Positions 16,810-25,240 of a stretch of 64,000 nucleotides of DNA are shown in pieces (position 1 is the first letter of the stretch; every line of letters starts with the position of its first letter). The stretch covers positions 3,178,501 through 3,242,500 of the forward strand of contig NZ_CP061718.1 of assembly GCF_014764365.1 (NCBI RefSeq). The letters run 5' to 3'. Source of the stretch: Roseococcus microcysteis (GTDB taxonomy: Bacteria; Pseudomonadota; Alphaproteobacteria; Acetobacterales; Acetobacteraceae). Below the pieces are notes generated by a model. The model did no database searches. It had not been told where the DNA came from and saw only the letters and a list, made by a program, of their open reading frames with translations. The position numbers were made by a program, and so were the translations under genes.

Positions 16810-18186
16810 ATGTCCATGAAAGATGGCCGCCAGATCGCCATGGTCGGCTTCCTGCAGGCGCAGAACTGCTCCATCGCGCCCGGCTCCTGGCGGCACCAGG
16901 CCAACCCCATGGACTTCCTGACGCCGGCCTATTTCCAGCGCATCGGCCGCGTGCTGGAGGAGGGGAAGTTCCACCTGGCCTTCTTCGACGATCGCCTGGC
17001 CATGCCCGACATCTATGGCCACGACCACCGCGAGGCGGTGGAGAACGGCATCCGCGTGGTGAAGATGGACCCTGCCACCATCCTGGTCTCCATCGCCGGG
17101 GCCACGAAGCATCTGGGCCTGGGCGCCACCTACTCCACCACCTATTACGAGCCCTTCCATGTGGCGCGTCTCTTCGCCACGCTCGACCTGATGACGGAGG
17201 GCCGGGCGGCCTGGAACATCGTCACCTCGCTGAATGATTCCGAGGCCGCGAATTTCGGCCGGGCCGAGCATCTGGAGCATGACCTCCGCTACGACCGTGC
17301 GGATGAATTCGTCGAAGTCGTCATGGGCCATTGGGACAGCTGGGAGGAGGGCGCCATCATCGGCGACAAGGCCAGCGGCCGCTTCGCCGATGGGTCCAAG
17401 GTCCATGCGCTGAACCACCAGGGCACCTATTTCCGCTCCAAGGGCCCGCTGCCGGTGACCCGCTCGCCGCAGGGGCATCCGGTGCTGATCCAGGCGGGGC
17501 AGAGCGGCCGTGGCCGCCGCTTCGCCGGCCGCTGGGGGGAGCTGATCTTCGTGGTCTACCCGACCATCGAGGCCGGCCGGAAGCAATATGCCGAGCTGAA
17601 GCAGGCCGTGGCCGATGCGGGGCGTGATCCGGACAAGGTGACCGTGGCGCCCGCCTGCTATGTCTGCGTGGCTGAGACGCGGGCGGCGGCCGAGGCGAAG
17701 CGCGACTATGTGCTGTCGCTGTCGAAGCCCATGGACGCGCTGGTGCTGCTGTCCGAGGTGACGAATTTCGACTTCGCCAGCAAGGACCTCGACTCCGAAT
17801 TCACGGATGAGGAGCTGCGCAAGATGTCCTGGACCGGCTTCAAGGACCGCGTAGTGGCGCTCAGCGGCAAGCCCAACCCGACCGTGCGCGACTTCGTGCA
17901 TTTCTCGGGCCGCGGCACCATCCGTGAATTCCCCATCTTCTGCGGCACGCCGACCGACGTGGCCGACCAGATGGAGGAATGGTTCACCAGCCGCGCCTGC
18001 GACGGCTTCGTGCTGGTGGCGACGCAGATGCCCGGCGCCTTCGAGGATTTCGCCCGGCTGGTGGTGCCGGAACTCCAGCGGCGTGGCCTTTATCACAAGG
18101 ACTACGCCGGCAGCACGCTGCGCGAGAACCTTGGCCTGACCCGTCCGAACGCCGGGGATTGGAAGAAGACCGATCGCGGCCGCTGA
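16810..18186 (+). CDS. FMN-dependent monooxygenase, NtaA/SnaA/DszA (SoxA) family
   Basis: 458 residues of the bacterial luciferase-like fold, subgroup of nitrilotriacetate monooxygenase component A. Characteristic segments: SWRHQANPMDFLTPAYFQRI, FHLAFFDDRLAMPD, FEAHVAR-like YYEPFHVARLFATLDLMTEGRAAWN (residues about 115-140), NFGRAEHLEHDLRYDRADEF and PVLIQAGQSGRGRRFA. The family uses FMNH2 supplied by a separate reductase to oxidise C-N, C-S or similar bonds; no reductase gene is adjacent. First gene of an operon with Bug, AtuA-like and DUF4387 genes. The ATG at 16810 is used; a second in-frame ATG follows two codons later. Confidence 0.88.
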   Translation: MSMKDGRQIAMVGFLQAQNCSIAPGSWRHQANPMDFLTPAYFQRIGRVLEEGKFHLAFFDDRLAMPDIYGHDHREAVENGIRVVKMDPATILVSIAGATKHLGLGATYSTTYYEPFHVARLFATLDLMTEGRAAWNIVTSLNDSEAANFGRAEHLEHDLRYDRADEFVEVVMGHWDSWEEGAIIGDKASGRFADGSKVHALNHQGTYFRSKGPLPVTRSPQGHPVLIQAGQSGRGRRFAGRWGELIFVVYPTIEAGRKQYAELKQAVADAGRDPDKVTVAPACYVCVAETRAAAEAKRDYVLSLSKPMDALVLLSEVTNFDFASKDLDSEFTDEELRKMSWTGFKDRVVALSGKPNPTVRDFVHFSGRGTIREFPIFCGTPTDVADQMEEWFTSRACDGFVLVATQMPGAFEDFARLVVPELQRRGLYHKDYAGSTLRENLGLTRPNAGDWKKTDRGR

Positions 18187-18217
18187 ACGCCGCGACGCCA
18201 CAAGGGAGAAACGACAC

Positions 18218-19189
18218 ATGACACATGGCATCACCCGCCGCGCCGCACTGGGCGCGGGCCTCGCGCTGCCCGCGCTGGCCACGGCCGGCGCGCAGGAGGC
18301 ATGGCCCGCGCGCCCCGTGCGCATCATCGTGCCCTATGCCGCGGGCGGCGGCACCGACATCACCACGCGCGCCATCGCCGAGGGCCTGGCCACCCGCTTC
18401 GGCCGCAACTTCGTGGTGGAGAACCGCCCCGGTGCGAACGGCATCGTGGGCACCGAGGCCGTGACCCGCAGCCCGCCCGATGGCTATGTGCTGGGCGCGC
18501 AGACCAGCACGCATGTCATGGCGAAGTATCTGGGCCCGCTGCCCTTCGACCCGCTGAATGACATCACGCCCATCGCGCTCACGGCACGCTACCCGCTGGT
18601 GCTGATGGCCTCCGCCCGCGCGCCCTTCACCGATGTGGCGGGGCTGCTGGAAGCCGCCCGCGCGCGGCCGGGCGTGGTGGCGCAGGCCAGTTCGGACGCG
18701 CAATCCTCCATCACCGCGCGGCTCTTCGCGGCGCGCGCCGGCGTGGACATCATCGAGGTGCCCTATCGCGGCAGCGGCGCCTATATCGCGGACCTGACGG
18801 CGGGCCATTTGCCCGTGGCCTGGGGCAGCCCGGCCACCGCGGCGCCGCTGGTGGCGGCGGGGAATATCCGCATCATCGCCGTGTCCTCGCCCGAGCGTTC
18901 GCCCTTCCTGCCCGAGGTGCCCACGCTGCGCGAGGCGGGGGTGCAGGGTGCGGACTTCATCGGCTGGTTCTGCTGGCTGGCGCCGCGCGGTCTTCCTACG
19001 GAGATCGCCAACCGCCTCAACACCAACATCAACGAATTGCTGGCCGAGCCCGCCATGCGCGAACGCTGGCGCACGCTGGGCATGGAGACGGTGCCGCTGA
19101 CCGTGCCGCAATTCGCGCAACTCCTCCGCGACGATGACGCCAAATGGGCGCAGGCCTCGCGCGAGGGCCTGCTGAGGCCATCCACATGA
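18218..19189 (+). CDS. Bug/TctC-family tripartite tricarboxylate transporter receptor
   Basis: 323 residues with an export signal (ITRRAALGAGLALPALATAG, possibly Tat). The Bug fold is shown by WPARPVRIIVPYAAGGGTDI, VENRPGANGIVGTEAV and FDPLNDITPI. These periplasmic proteins bind a carboxylate through two water-mediated beta-hairpins. No TctA/TctB membrane genes are nearby, as is common in bacteria with many orphan Bug genes. It overlaps the next start by four bases (ATGA). Confidence 0.9.
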   Translation: MTHGITRRAALGAGLALPALATAGAQEAWPARPVRIIVPYAAGGGTDITTRAIAEGLATRFGRNFVVENRPGANGIVGTEAVTRSPPDGYVLGAQTSTHVMAKYLGPLPFDPLNDITPIALTARYPLVLMASARAPFTDVAGLLEAARARPGVVAQASSDAQSSITARLFAARAGVDIIEVPYRGSGAYIADLTAGHLPVAWGSPATAAPLVAAGNIRIIAVSSPERSPFLPEVPTLREAGVQGADFIGWFCWLAPRGLPTEIANRLNTNINELLAEPAMRERWRTLGMETVPLTVPQFAQLLRDDDAKWAQASREGLLRPST

Positions 19190-20547
19190 ACGAAATCCGC
19201 ATGCTCTCGACCAGCGGGATCCTCGGCTATGGCTATGCCGAGGACTCGCTCCGCCGCGGAATGGCGCGGGAGCCGCACATCATCGGCGCCGATGGCGGCA
19301 GCACGGATCCGGGGCCGCATTACCTCGGCGCCGGCACCAGCTTCTGCAACCGGATGGCGGTGAAGCGCGACCTGAAGCTGATGCTGCAAGCGGCCGTCGC
19401 CGCGCGCATCCCCTGCATCATCGGCACCGCCGGCGGCGCGGGGGGCGAGCCGCATTTGCAGGACACCGCCGCGCTGGTGCGCGAGATCGCCCGCGAGGAG
19501 GGCCTCTCCTTCCCCATGGCGCTGATCCATGCGGAGCCCGACCGCGCGACGCTGCACCGGATGCGCGAGGGCGGGCGCACGAAGCCCCTGGCCAGCCTGC
19601 CGGAGCTGGACGCCGCGACCATTGATCGCGCCGAGCGCATCGTCGCCATGATGGGCCCCGAGCCCATCGCCCGCGCGCTCGACCAGGGCGCGCAGGTCAT
19701 CCTCTGCGGCCGCAGCAGCGACCCCGCGCAATGGGTGGCGCCCGCGCTGCGCGCCGGCATTCCGCCCGCCCCCGCCTGGTATGCCGGCAAGATGCTGGAA
19801 TGCGGCGCCGAACCCGCCGTGCCCAAGGAGCCCGACTGCCTGCTGGTCACGCTGCGCGACGACCACCTGGTCTGCGAGCCGCCCAACCCCATCCGCCGCT
19901 GCACGCCGCTCTCGGTCGCGAACTTCGCCCTGCACGAGAACGCCAGCCCCATCCACCACCTGGAGCCGGGCGGGATGCTGGACACGGAGCATGTGCGCTT
20001 CGACCCCGTCTCCGACCGCGCCGTGCGCGTCTCCGGCATGACCTGGACGCCGGCCGACACCTACACCGTGAAGCTGGAGGGTGTGGAGCGCGCGGGCTAT
20101 CGCGCCATCACCCTCTGCGGCACGCGCGACCCGGTGCTGATCGGCCAGATTGACGACTACCTGAAGGGCCACCGGCAGCGCGTGGAGATGAAGACCCAGG
20201 CCATCGGCATCCCGGGCCATGCGTGGCAGATGAAGCTGCGCGTCTATGGGCAGGATGGCGTGATGGGCGCCTGGGAACAGGCCGCGACCACGGCGCCGCA
20301 CGAACTCGGCTTCGTGGTGGAGGTGCTGGCCGACAGCCAGGAGATCGCCGACGGCGTGCTGGCCGTGGCCCGCACCAGCCTGCTGCACGCGGACTTCCCG
20401 GGCCGCCTGTGCCGCGAGGGGAACATGGCCTTTCCCTTCTCGCCCTCCGACATTCCGCTGGGGCCGCTGTATCGTTTCAGCGTGTTCCATCTCTGCGTGC
20501 CGGATGATCCCTACGCGCTGTTCCCCATCGAGCATGAACGGGTCTGA
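19186..20547 (+). CDS. AtuA-like protein (DUF1446, acyclic terpene utilisation family)
   Basis: 453 residues. Family features: LSTSGILGYGY at the N-terminus, the GADGGSTDPGPHYLG glycine-rich loop, and CIIGTAGGAGGEPH. AtuA-type proteins are needed for citronellol/geraniol-type catabolism in pseudomonads, but their reaction is not established. The start ATG overlaps the preceding stop. Pairing with DUF4387 downstream and a Bug receptor upstream is a recurrent arrangement, pointing to a role in breakdown of an imported organic acid rather than terpenes specifically (inference). Confidence 0.82.
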   Translation: MNEIRMLSTSGILGYGYAEDSLRRGMAREPHIIGADGGSTDPGPHYLGAGTSFCNRMAVKRDLKLMLQAAVAARIPCIIGTAGGAGGEPHLQDTAALVREIAREEGLSFPMALIHAEPDRATLHRMREGGRTKPLASLPELDAATIDRAERIVAMMGPEPIARALDQGAQVILCGRSSDPAQWVAPALRAGIPPAPAWYAGKMLECGAEPAVPKEPDCLLVTLRDDHLVCEPPNPIRRCTPLSVANFALHENASPIHHLEPGGMLDTEHVRFDPVSDRAVRVSGMTWTPADTYTVKLEGVERAGYRAITLCGTRDPVLIGQIDDYLKGHRQRVEMKTQAIGIPGHAWQMKLRVYGQDGVMGAWEQAATTAPHELGFVVEVLADSQEIADGVLAVARTSLLHADFPGRLCREGNMAFPFSPSDIPLGPLYRFSVFHLCVPDDPYALFPIEHERV

Positions 20548-20548
20548 C

Positions 20549-20866
20549 ATGCCACGCATTCGCGACATCGCGCAGGTCTGCAAGAGCAAGAATGCCGGCC
20601 CCTTCCTCGTCACCATTGACGTGCTGTTCGAGGATGCTTCGGTCTACCGCCAGGTGAAGGCGACGGGGGTGCTGAACGCGGCGCTCTTCGCGCGTCTCTA
20701 CGGCGTGCCGGAGGAGAAGGTGCTCTTCACCCCCTATGACGCCGCGCTGGCCTTCAAGGCCACGCTGCCGCGCCTGGTGCCGGCGGGCGATTTCGGCGAC
20801 ACCGACGTCTATGGCGCCCAGCAGCACGCGCCCCTGCTGGAGGTGGAGGTGCCTCTGAACGCTTGA
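20549..20866 (+). CDS. DUF4387-family protein, AtuA partner
   Basis: 105 residues from ATG 20549, one base after the preceding stop; an upstream in-frame ATG at 20534 overlaps the atuA-like gene and would add five residues. The sequence IRDIAQVCKSKNAGPFLVTIDVLFED and the VYGAQQHAPLLEVEVPL tail mark DUF4387. Function is unknown; the domain is found either fused to or adjacent to the AtuA-like protein, so a complex of the two is likely. Confidence 0.8.
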   Translation: MPRIRDIAQVCKSKNAGPFLVTIDVLFEDASVYRQVKATGVLNAALFARLYGVPEEKVLFTPYDAALAFKATLPRLVPAGDFGDTDVYGAQQHAPLLEVEVPLNA

Positions 20867-20915
20867 CCCCACCCAGCCCCGCCCCTACCGCTGCGCCCCG
20901 CAACGGAGACGACGC

Positions 20916-21236
20916 ATGGGCATGGCCTGGCTGACCCTTGGCGCCGCGGGCCTCTTCGAGATCGCCTGGGCGGTGGGGCTGAAATACACGGTGGGGTTCA
21001 CGCGGCTCTGGCCGTCGGTCTTCACCGTCTCCGCGATGGTGGCGAGCTTCTGGCTGCTGTCGCTGGCGCTGAAGGTGCTGCCGATCGGCACGGCCTATGC
21101 GGTGTGGACCGGCATCGGCGCCACCGGCACGGCCATCATCGGCATGGCCTTCCTGGGCGATGCGGTGAGCCTGCCGCGGCTGCTGGGCATCGGCATGATC
21201 GTGGGCGGGATCCTGGTGCTGAAGGCGGCCGGGTAG
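20916..21236 (+). CDS. SMR-family transporter, Gdx/SugE subgroup (guanidinium exporter-like)
   Basis: 106 residues forming four membrane helices, standard for small multidrug resistance proteins that act as antiparallel dimers. The conserved proton/substrate Glu is in LFEIAWAVGLKYT (about residue 15), and GTAYAVWTGIGATGTA is the TM3 signature; the details match SugE/Gdx, which exports guanidinium, rather than EmrE. No guanidine riboswitch could be drawn in the 49-base leader. Confidence 0.85.
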   Translation: MGMAWLTLGAAGLFEIAWAVGLKYTVGFTRLWPSVFTVSAMVASFWLLSLALKVLPIGTAYAVWTGIGATGTAIIGMAFLGDAVSLPRLLGIGMIVGGILVLKAAG

Positions 21237-21239
21237 GGC

Positions 21240-21497
21240 TCAGCCCCCAGGCGTTTCCTCATGCAGGTAAGGCTCCACCGGCCCCGTCAGCTTCAGGGTC
21301 AGCGGGCGGCCCTTGCGGTCCACGCTCTTGCCCATGCTGACGCGCACCCAGCCTTCGGAGACGCAATACTCCTCGACATTGGTCTTCTCCTGCCCCTTGA
21401 AGCGGATGCCCACGCCGCGCTTCAACAATTCCTCGTTGTAGAAGGGGCTGCTGGGGTCGCTGGAGAGACGGTCGGGGAGGGTGGGGGTATCGGTCAT
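21240..21497 (-). CDS. DUF3297-family protein
   Basis: 85 residues, full length for DUF3297: LPDRLSSDPSSPFYNEELL, GVGIRFKGQEKTNVEEYCVS and GWVRVSMGKSVDRKG are the conserved blocks. Small, soluble and without signal. Function is unknown in the family; it is often a single-copy housekeeping-like gene in Alpha- and Gammaproteobacteria. It is convergent with the sugE-like gene with three bases between stops. Confidence 0.78.
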   Translation of the reverse strand: MTDTPTLPDRLSSDPSSPFYNEELLKRGVGIRFKGQEKTNVEEYCVSEGWVRVSMGKSVDRKGRPLTLKLTGPVEPYLHEETPGG

Positions 21498-21511
21498 GGT
21501 GGGATGTCATA

Positions 21512-21558
21512 GCGTCTGATCGCCTTCGGTGGAATCACCGAAGGCGTGAATCAGCCGC
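21512..21558. repeat. Dispersed palindromic repeat, copy 3
   Basis: The core is a perfect 10-bp stem, GCCTTCGGTG / CACCGAAGGC with a GAAT loop, inside the flanks CTGAT and GTGAATCAG. The stem bases differ from copies 1/2 in a compensating way, so the fold rather than the sequence is conserved. It contains the stop of the Hsp70-like gene (21535-21537). Confidence 0.8.
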
Positions 21559-22824
21559 GGGGCTGCAGGCCAGGGCGGCGGCCTTGCCAACGGGTTCCAT
21601 CAGCGCCAACCCCTCCGCCACCGAGACGAAGGCGCCGCCCGCCACCACCCGCGCCGCGCCGAAGCGTTCGGTGAAGATCGCCCGCACCGCCGGCACCAGC
21701 GAGGTGCCGCCCGTCAGGAACACCCGGTCCACATCGCCAGGGCCAATGCCCGCATCCACCAGCGCCGCATCCACCGCCGCGCCGATGCGCGCCAGTTCCG
21801 GCGCGATCCAGCCCTCGAACTCCGCGCGCGCGATGGGCACGTCGAGATCGAGCCCGGCCTCGTGGAATTGCAGCCGCGCCTCCTCCGCCCCCGACAGCGC
21901 GGCCTTCACGCCCGAGACGGCGCGGTAGAGGGCATAGCCCGCCTCCTCCTCCAGGAAGCGCAGCAGGCGTTGCAGCGCGTCCGGCTCCTCGGCGGTGGCC
22001 GCCACCTCGCGGATTTCGCGCAGGGTGCGCGGCGCGCGCATCAGCGACAACTGGTTCCACCGCGCGAAGGCCAGGTACCAGGCGGGCGGCACCGGCAGCG
22101 GGTTGCCGCCCATCACACGATAGGTGCCGCCCTTGCCCAGATGCGGCGACACCACATGGTCAATGATGCGGAAATCCAGCGCATCGCCCGCGATGCCCAC
22201 GCCCGATTGGCCCAGCGCCGTGACGCGGCCTTCGTGGGGCACGAAGCGCAGCACCGAGAAGTCACTGGTGCCGCCGCCGAAATCGGCCACCAGCACGGTG
22301 GCGGGCCCATCCAGGTCGCGCGCGAAAAGCTGGCCCGCGCCGGCGGGTTCCAGCGCCAGCGTCACGTCACGCAGCCCGGCCTGGGCCAGCGCCGCGCGCA
22401 GCCGCGCCTCGCCCAGCGCGTCATCGGCGCGCTCGCCCACGAAGCGCACGGGGCGGCCCACGATGACCTCGGCCTCATCGAGATGCGCGCGGAAGGGCGC
22501 CAGCCATTCGCGCAGGAAGAGGGAGATCAGCGCGGGCAGGTCATAGCCGCGGCCCAGGATGCGCGTCTCGGTGAAGCTGGCCTGGGCCAGGTAGCTCTTC
22601 ATGGACATGATGAGCCGGTTCTCGAAAGGCTCCTCCAGATAGGCGGCGATGGCGGCCGGGCCGGCGGCGTGCATGGCCCGCCCGCCCGCGCCGCGCCAGA
22701 AGCTGAGGACGGAGCGGAACACCTCGCCCGTGTCATGGCGCAGCACCTCCACCCGCCCATCGGGGTGGCGCAGCGCGGCGACGCTGTTGGTGGTGCCGAA
22801 ATCGAGACCGAGGCGCGGGCGCAT
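21535..22824 (-). CDS. Hsp70-family protein (YegD-like)
   Basis: 429 residues, containing only the Hsp70/actin-type ATPase core and no substrate-binding domain. Phosphate-1 motif LGLDFGTTNSV at the N-terminus, phosphate-2 ADFGGGTSDFS (about residue 200) and adenosine motif VFLTGGTSLVP (about 375). The arrangement matches E. coli YegD, whose role is uncertain. The last residues (AADSRLR) and the stop come from the dispersed repeat, so the C-terminus looks modified by repeat insertion. Confidence 0.85.
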   Translation of the reverse strand: MRPRLGLDFGTTNSVAALRHPDGRVEVLRHDTGEVFRSVLSFWRGAGGRAMHAAGPAAIAAYLEEPFENRLIMSMKSYLAQASFTETRILGRGYDLPALISLFLREWLAPFRAHLDEAEVIVGRPVRFVGERADDALGEARLRAALAQAGLRDVTLALEPAGAGQLFARDLDGPATVLVADFGGGTSDFSVLRFVPHEGRVTALGQSGVGIAGDALDFRIIDHVVSPHLGKGGTYRVMGGNPLPVPPAWYLAFARWNQLSLMRAPRTLREIREVAATAEEPDALQRLLRFLEEEAGYALYRAVSGVKAALSGAEEARLQFHEAGLDLDVPIARAEFEGWIAPELARIGAAVDAALVDAGIGPGDVDRVFLTGGTSLVPAVRAIFTERFGAARVVAGGAFVSVAEGLALMEPVGKAAALACSPAADSRLR

Positions 22825-22893
22825 GGGCGGAGCTTCCGAAAGGGCCGCGGGTTGAAGCCCATCGCGCCCTGGCTGGCAAGCGTGCCTGTTTGC

Positions 22894-22937
22894 GCGACTG
22901 ATTCACCGCTCCGGCTGCGCCTGCGCGGATCAGGCGC
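22894..22937. repeat. Dispersed palindromic repeat, copy 4
   Basis: GCGACTGATTCACCGC...GCGGATCAGGCGC, the reverse orientation of the copies at 42875. It lies in the gap between the Hsp70-like start and the DDAH-like gene; the TGA stop of the DDAH-like gene (22930-22932) is inside the repeat. Confidence 0.8.
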
Positions 22938-23796
22938 GGAGCGGGTCCCTTCGTAGGGGCATGGTCAGGCAATGCGCCCCACCCCCGCCGCGCGTGATGA
23001 CGCGCAAATCGGGGTCCAGCACCGTGATCCCCTCCGCCCGCAGCGCCGCGTTCAGCCGCGCGCTGTGAAGCGCCGAGATCACCCGGTCCTCGCCCAGCGA
23101 AAGCAGGTTGCAGGAGAGGTCCATCACCTCGCGGTAGCTTGTGTCCAGCAGGGCGATGCCATGGCCCGACAGCCATTCCACGAAATCGGGGTCCAGCACC
23201 TGGGTGCAGCCCACCGCCAGCCGGTCATTCACCATGCAGAACACGACGTCGAGGTGCAGGAAATGCTCGTCGAGCGGCACGAGGCGCACCTCCCACCCCT
23301 CGGCCGCGAACCAGCCGGCCAGTTGCCGCGCGCCATCCAGATCCGTGCGCGTGCCGGTGTGCCCGATGGCCAGCAGCCCGGGGCGGATGATGGCAATGTC
23401 GCCGCCCTCCACATGGCCATGATTGGCATAGCGCCAGATGGGGCAGCCCAGCCTCTCGTAGAAATGGATCACCGGCGCGTACTCGCCCTGGCGCTCCGGC
23501 TTGAACATGTGCGTGACGACCGGCCCCCAGGGCGTCATCTGGCTGCTGTCGCGCGCATAGACCTGGTAGCCGAGATGGGGTTCGGGCCTCAGGTAGTGCC
23601 GCCGCACGCCGGCACCTTCCAGCGCCTCCTCCAGCTCCCGGAATTCCCGGCGGACGGCCTGGGGGTCGGGCCGCGCGCCGGACGCGATATTGGCGCGGGC
23701 CACGGCGTTCAGCGGCAGCCAGTCATAGTTGTCGGGCGGGCAGAGCAGCACGTCGCGCAGCACGCCCGTCTCGGAATCCACGCCCCATGTGCCCAT
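22930..23796 (-). CDS. Dimethylarginine dimethylaminohydrolase / arginine deiminase-superfamily hydrolase
   Basis: 288 residues of the guanidino-group-modifying (pentein) fold. Catalytic residues can be placed: VEGGD (acid), HLDVVFCMV (His) and the C-terminal GGGAHCLTMP (nucleophilic Cys). The enzyme would hydrolyse a guanidino compound to a ureido product plus amine or ammonia. The ATG at 23796 is chosen because AGGGAGA precedes it at proper distance; two in-frame ATGs further upstream are possible. Divergent from an MFS gene 63 bases away. Together with the nearby Gdx-like exporter it hints at guanidino-compound metabolism, but this is only a positional association. Confidence 0.82.
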   Translation of the reverse strand: MGTWGVDSETGVLRDVLLCPPDNYDWLPLNAVARANIASGARPDPQAVRREFRELEEALEGAGVRRHYLRPEPHLGYQVYARDSSQMTPWGPVVTHMFKPERQGEYAPVIHFYERLGCPIWRYANHGHVEGGDIAIIRPGLLAIGHTGTRTDLDGARQLAGWFAAEGWEVRLVPLDEHFLHLDVVFCMVNDRLAVGCTQVLDPDFVEWLSGHGIALLDTSYREVMDLSCNLLSLGEDRVISALHSARLNAALRAEGITVLDPDLRVITRGGGGAHCLTMPLRRDPLRA

Positions 23797-23859
23797 CCGG
23801 GAATCTCCCTCTACCATCGCGCCCATGACAGCCCCTTTGCGCCCGCGCGGCCAGAGACG

Positions 23860-25188
23860 ATGAACCGCCTGGCGCTCTGGCGCATGGGGGTGGTGGGGTT
23901 CGGCAGCCTGGTGGTGCCGCTGGACAGCGCGCTGAACATCGCCTTCCCCGCCATCACCGCGCATTTCGGCCTGCCATTGGCCGGCATCCAGTGGGTCGTC
24001 ATCGCCTATGTGCTGACCTATGGCAGCCTGATGCTGGGCATCGGCCGGCTGGGCGACATCTTCGGCCATGCGCGCGTCTTCCGCGCCGGCCTGGCGGTGA
24101 GCGCGGCTGCCTGCCTGCTCTGCGCCCTGGCGCCGAGCTACCCGCTGCTGCTGGCCTGCCGTGTCTTGCAGGGGGTGGGGGCGGCGCTGGTCATCAGCTG
24201 CGGGCCGGCCCTGGTCACGGCGCAGGTGCCGGAGGCGCTGCGGCCGCGGGCGCTCGGCCTCTACGGGCTGATGTTCGCGGCGGGCTCCGTGCTGGGGCCC
24301 TTGGCGGGCGGGGTGCTGGTGGCGGCGTTCGGTTGGCCGGGCGTGTTCTGGTTCCGCACCCCGCTCTCGCTGCTGGCGCTGCTGCTGGCCTGGCGCCTGC
24401 CCGGCGCGCCCCTGCCGGCGCGGCGCGAGCCCTTCGACGCGCCGGGCGCCCTGCTGCTGGCCGCCGCCATCGGCGGGCTGCTGCTGGCGGTGAACCAGGC
24501 GCGGCACCTGGGCGAGGGCGGATGGCTGGCCCCCGCCCTCATCCTGCTGGCCGGCGCCGCCGCCTGGGGCTTCCTGTGGCGCAGCCGGCGCGTGGCGCAT
24601 CCGGTGCTGGACCTGTCGGTGTTCCGCCTGCCGGGCTTCGCGGCGCTGAACACGGCCGTGGTGCTGGCGCATATGGCGGGCTTCGCGGTGCTGCTCTTCG
24701 TGCCCTACCACCTCGTGGGCGTGGCCGGGCTGCCGACGGGCTGGGGCGGGCTGGTGCTGGCCGTCTCGGCCATGGGCAGCATGGCGGCCTCGCTGGCGGC
24801 GGGCTGGGGCACGGGTCGCGTTCCCGCCGCCCTGCTGGTACGGCTGGGGGTGGGCTGCACGGGACTTGGGCTGGCCGCCATCGCCTTCTGGACCGGGGCC
24901 ACGCCGCTGCCCTGGATGCTGGCCGCGCTGCTGCTGCATGGGGTGGGGCTTGGGCTGCTGACGGTCGCCCATGCCGAGATCGTCACCGGCAGCCTGCCGC
25001 GCGCCCAGCGCGGCGTTGCCGGAAGTCTTGCCATGATGACGCGCACATTGGGGGTGGTGATGGCGGCCTCGCTTCTCACCCTGGTCTTCGAGCAAGTGCC
25101 GGGCGGATTTCAACAAGGCTTCGCGGCCAGCCTCGGCGCCGCCGCCCTGCTTTGCGGGCTGGCCCTTCTGCTGCTGTCACGGCGCTGA
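23860..25188 (+). CDS. MFS transporter (DHA2-like, about 12-14 TM)
   Basis: 442 residues, hydrophobic throughout. LDSALNIAFPAITAHF is the TM1 motif of the drug:H+ antiporter group, LGIGRLGDIFGHARVF the motif A loop, and GSVLGPLAGGVL motif C of exporters. Function is probably export of a small organic compound; the substrate is unknown. Divergently oriented to the DDAH-like hydrolase. Confidence 0.85.
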   Translation: MNRLALWRMGVVGFGSLVVPLDSALNIAFPAITAHFGLPLAGIQWVVIAYVLTYGSLMLGIGRLGDIFGHARVFRAGLAVSAAACLLCALAPSYPLLLACRVLQGVGAALVISCGPALVTAQVPEALRPRALGLYGLMFAAGSVLGPLAGGVLVAAFGWPGVFWFRTPLSLLALLLAWRLPGAPLPARREPFDAPGALLLAAAIGGLLLAVNQARHLGEGGWLAPALILLAGAAAWGFLWRSRRVAHPVLDLSVFRLPGFAALNTAVVLAHMAGFAVLLFVPYHLVGVAGLPTGWGGLVLAVSAMGSMAASLAAGWGTGRVPAALLVRLGVGCTGLGLAAIAFWTGATPLPWMLAALLLHGVGLGLLTVAHAEIVTGSLPRAQRGVAGSLAMMTRTLGVVMAASLLTLVFEQVPGGFQQGFAASLGAAALLCGLALLLLSRR

Positions 25189-25240
25189 AACCGGGCCCCC
25201 GGGGCCGCGTTGGCGCAGTGTAGCGAATCGGGAGGCAGCC

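Noticed and set aside
20867..20915. Guanidine riboswitch upstream of the Gdx-like gene
   Set aside because: The leader has one ACGG but no pair of hairpins with ACGR loops, and only 49 bases are available; it does not fold as guanidine-I, -II or -III.
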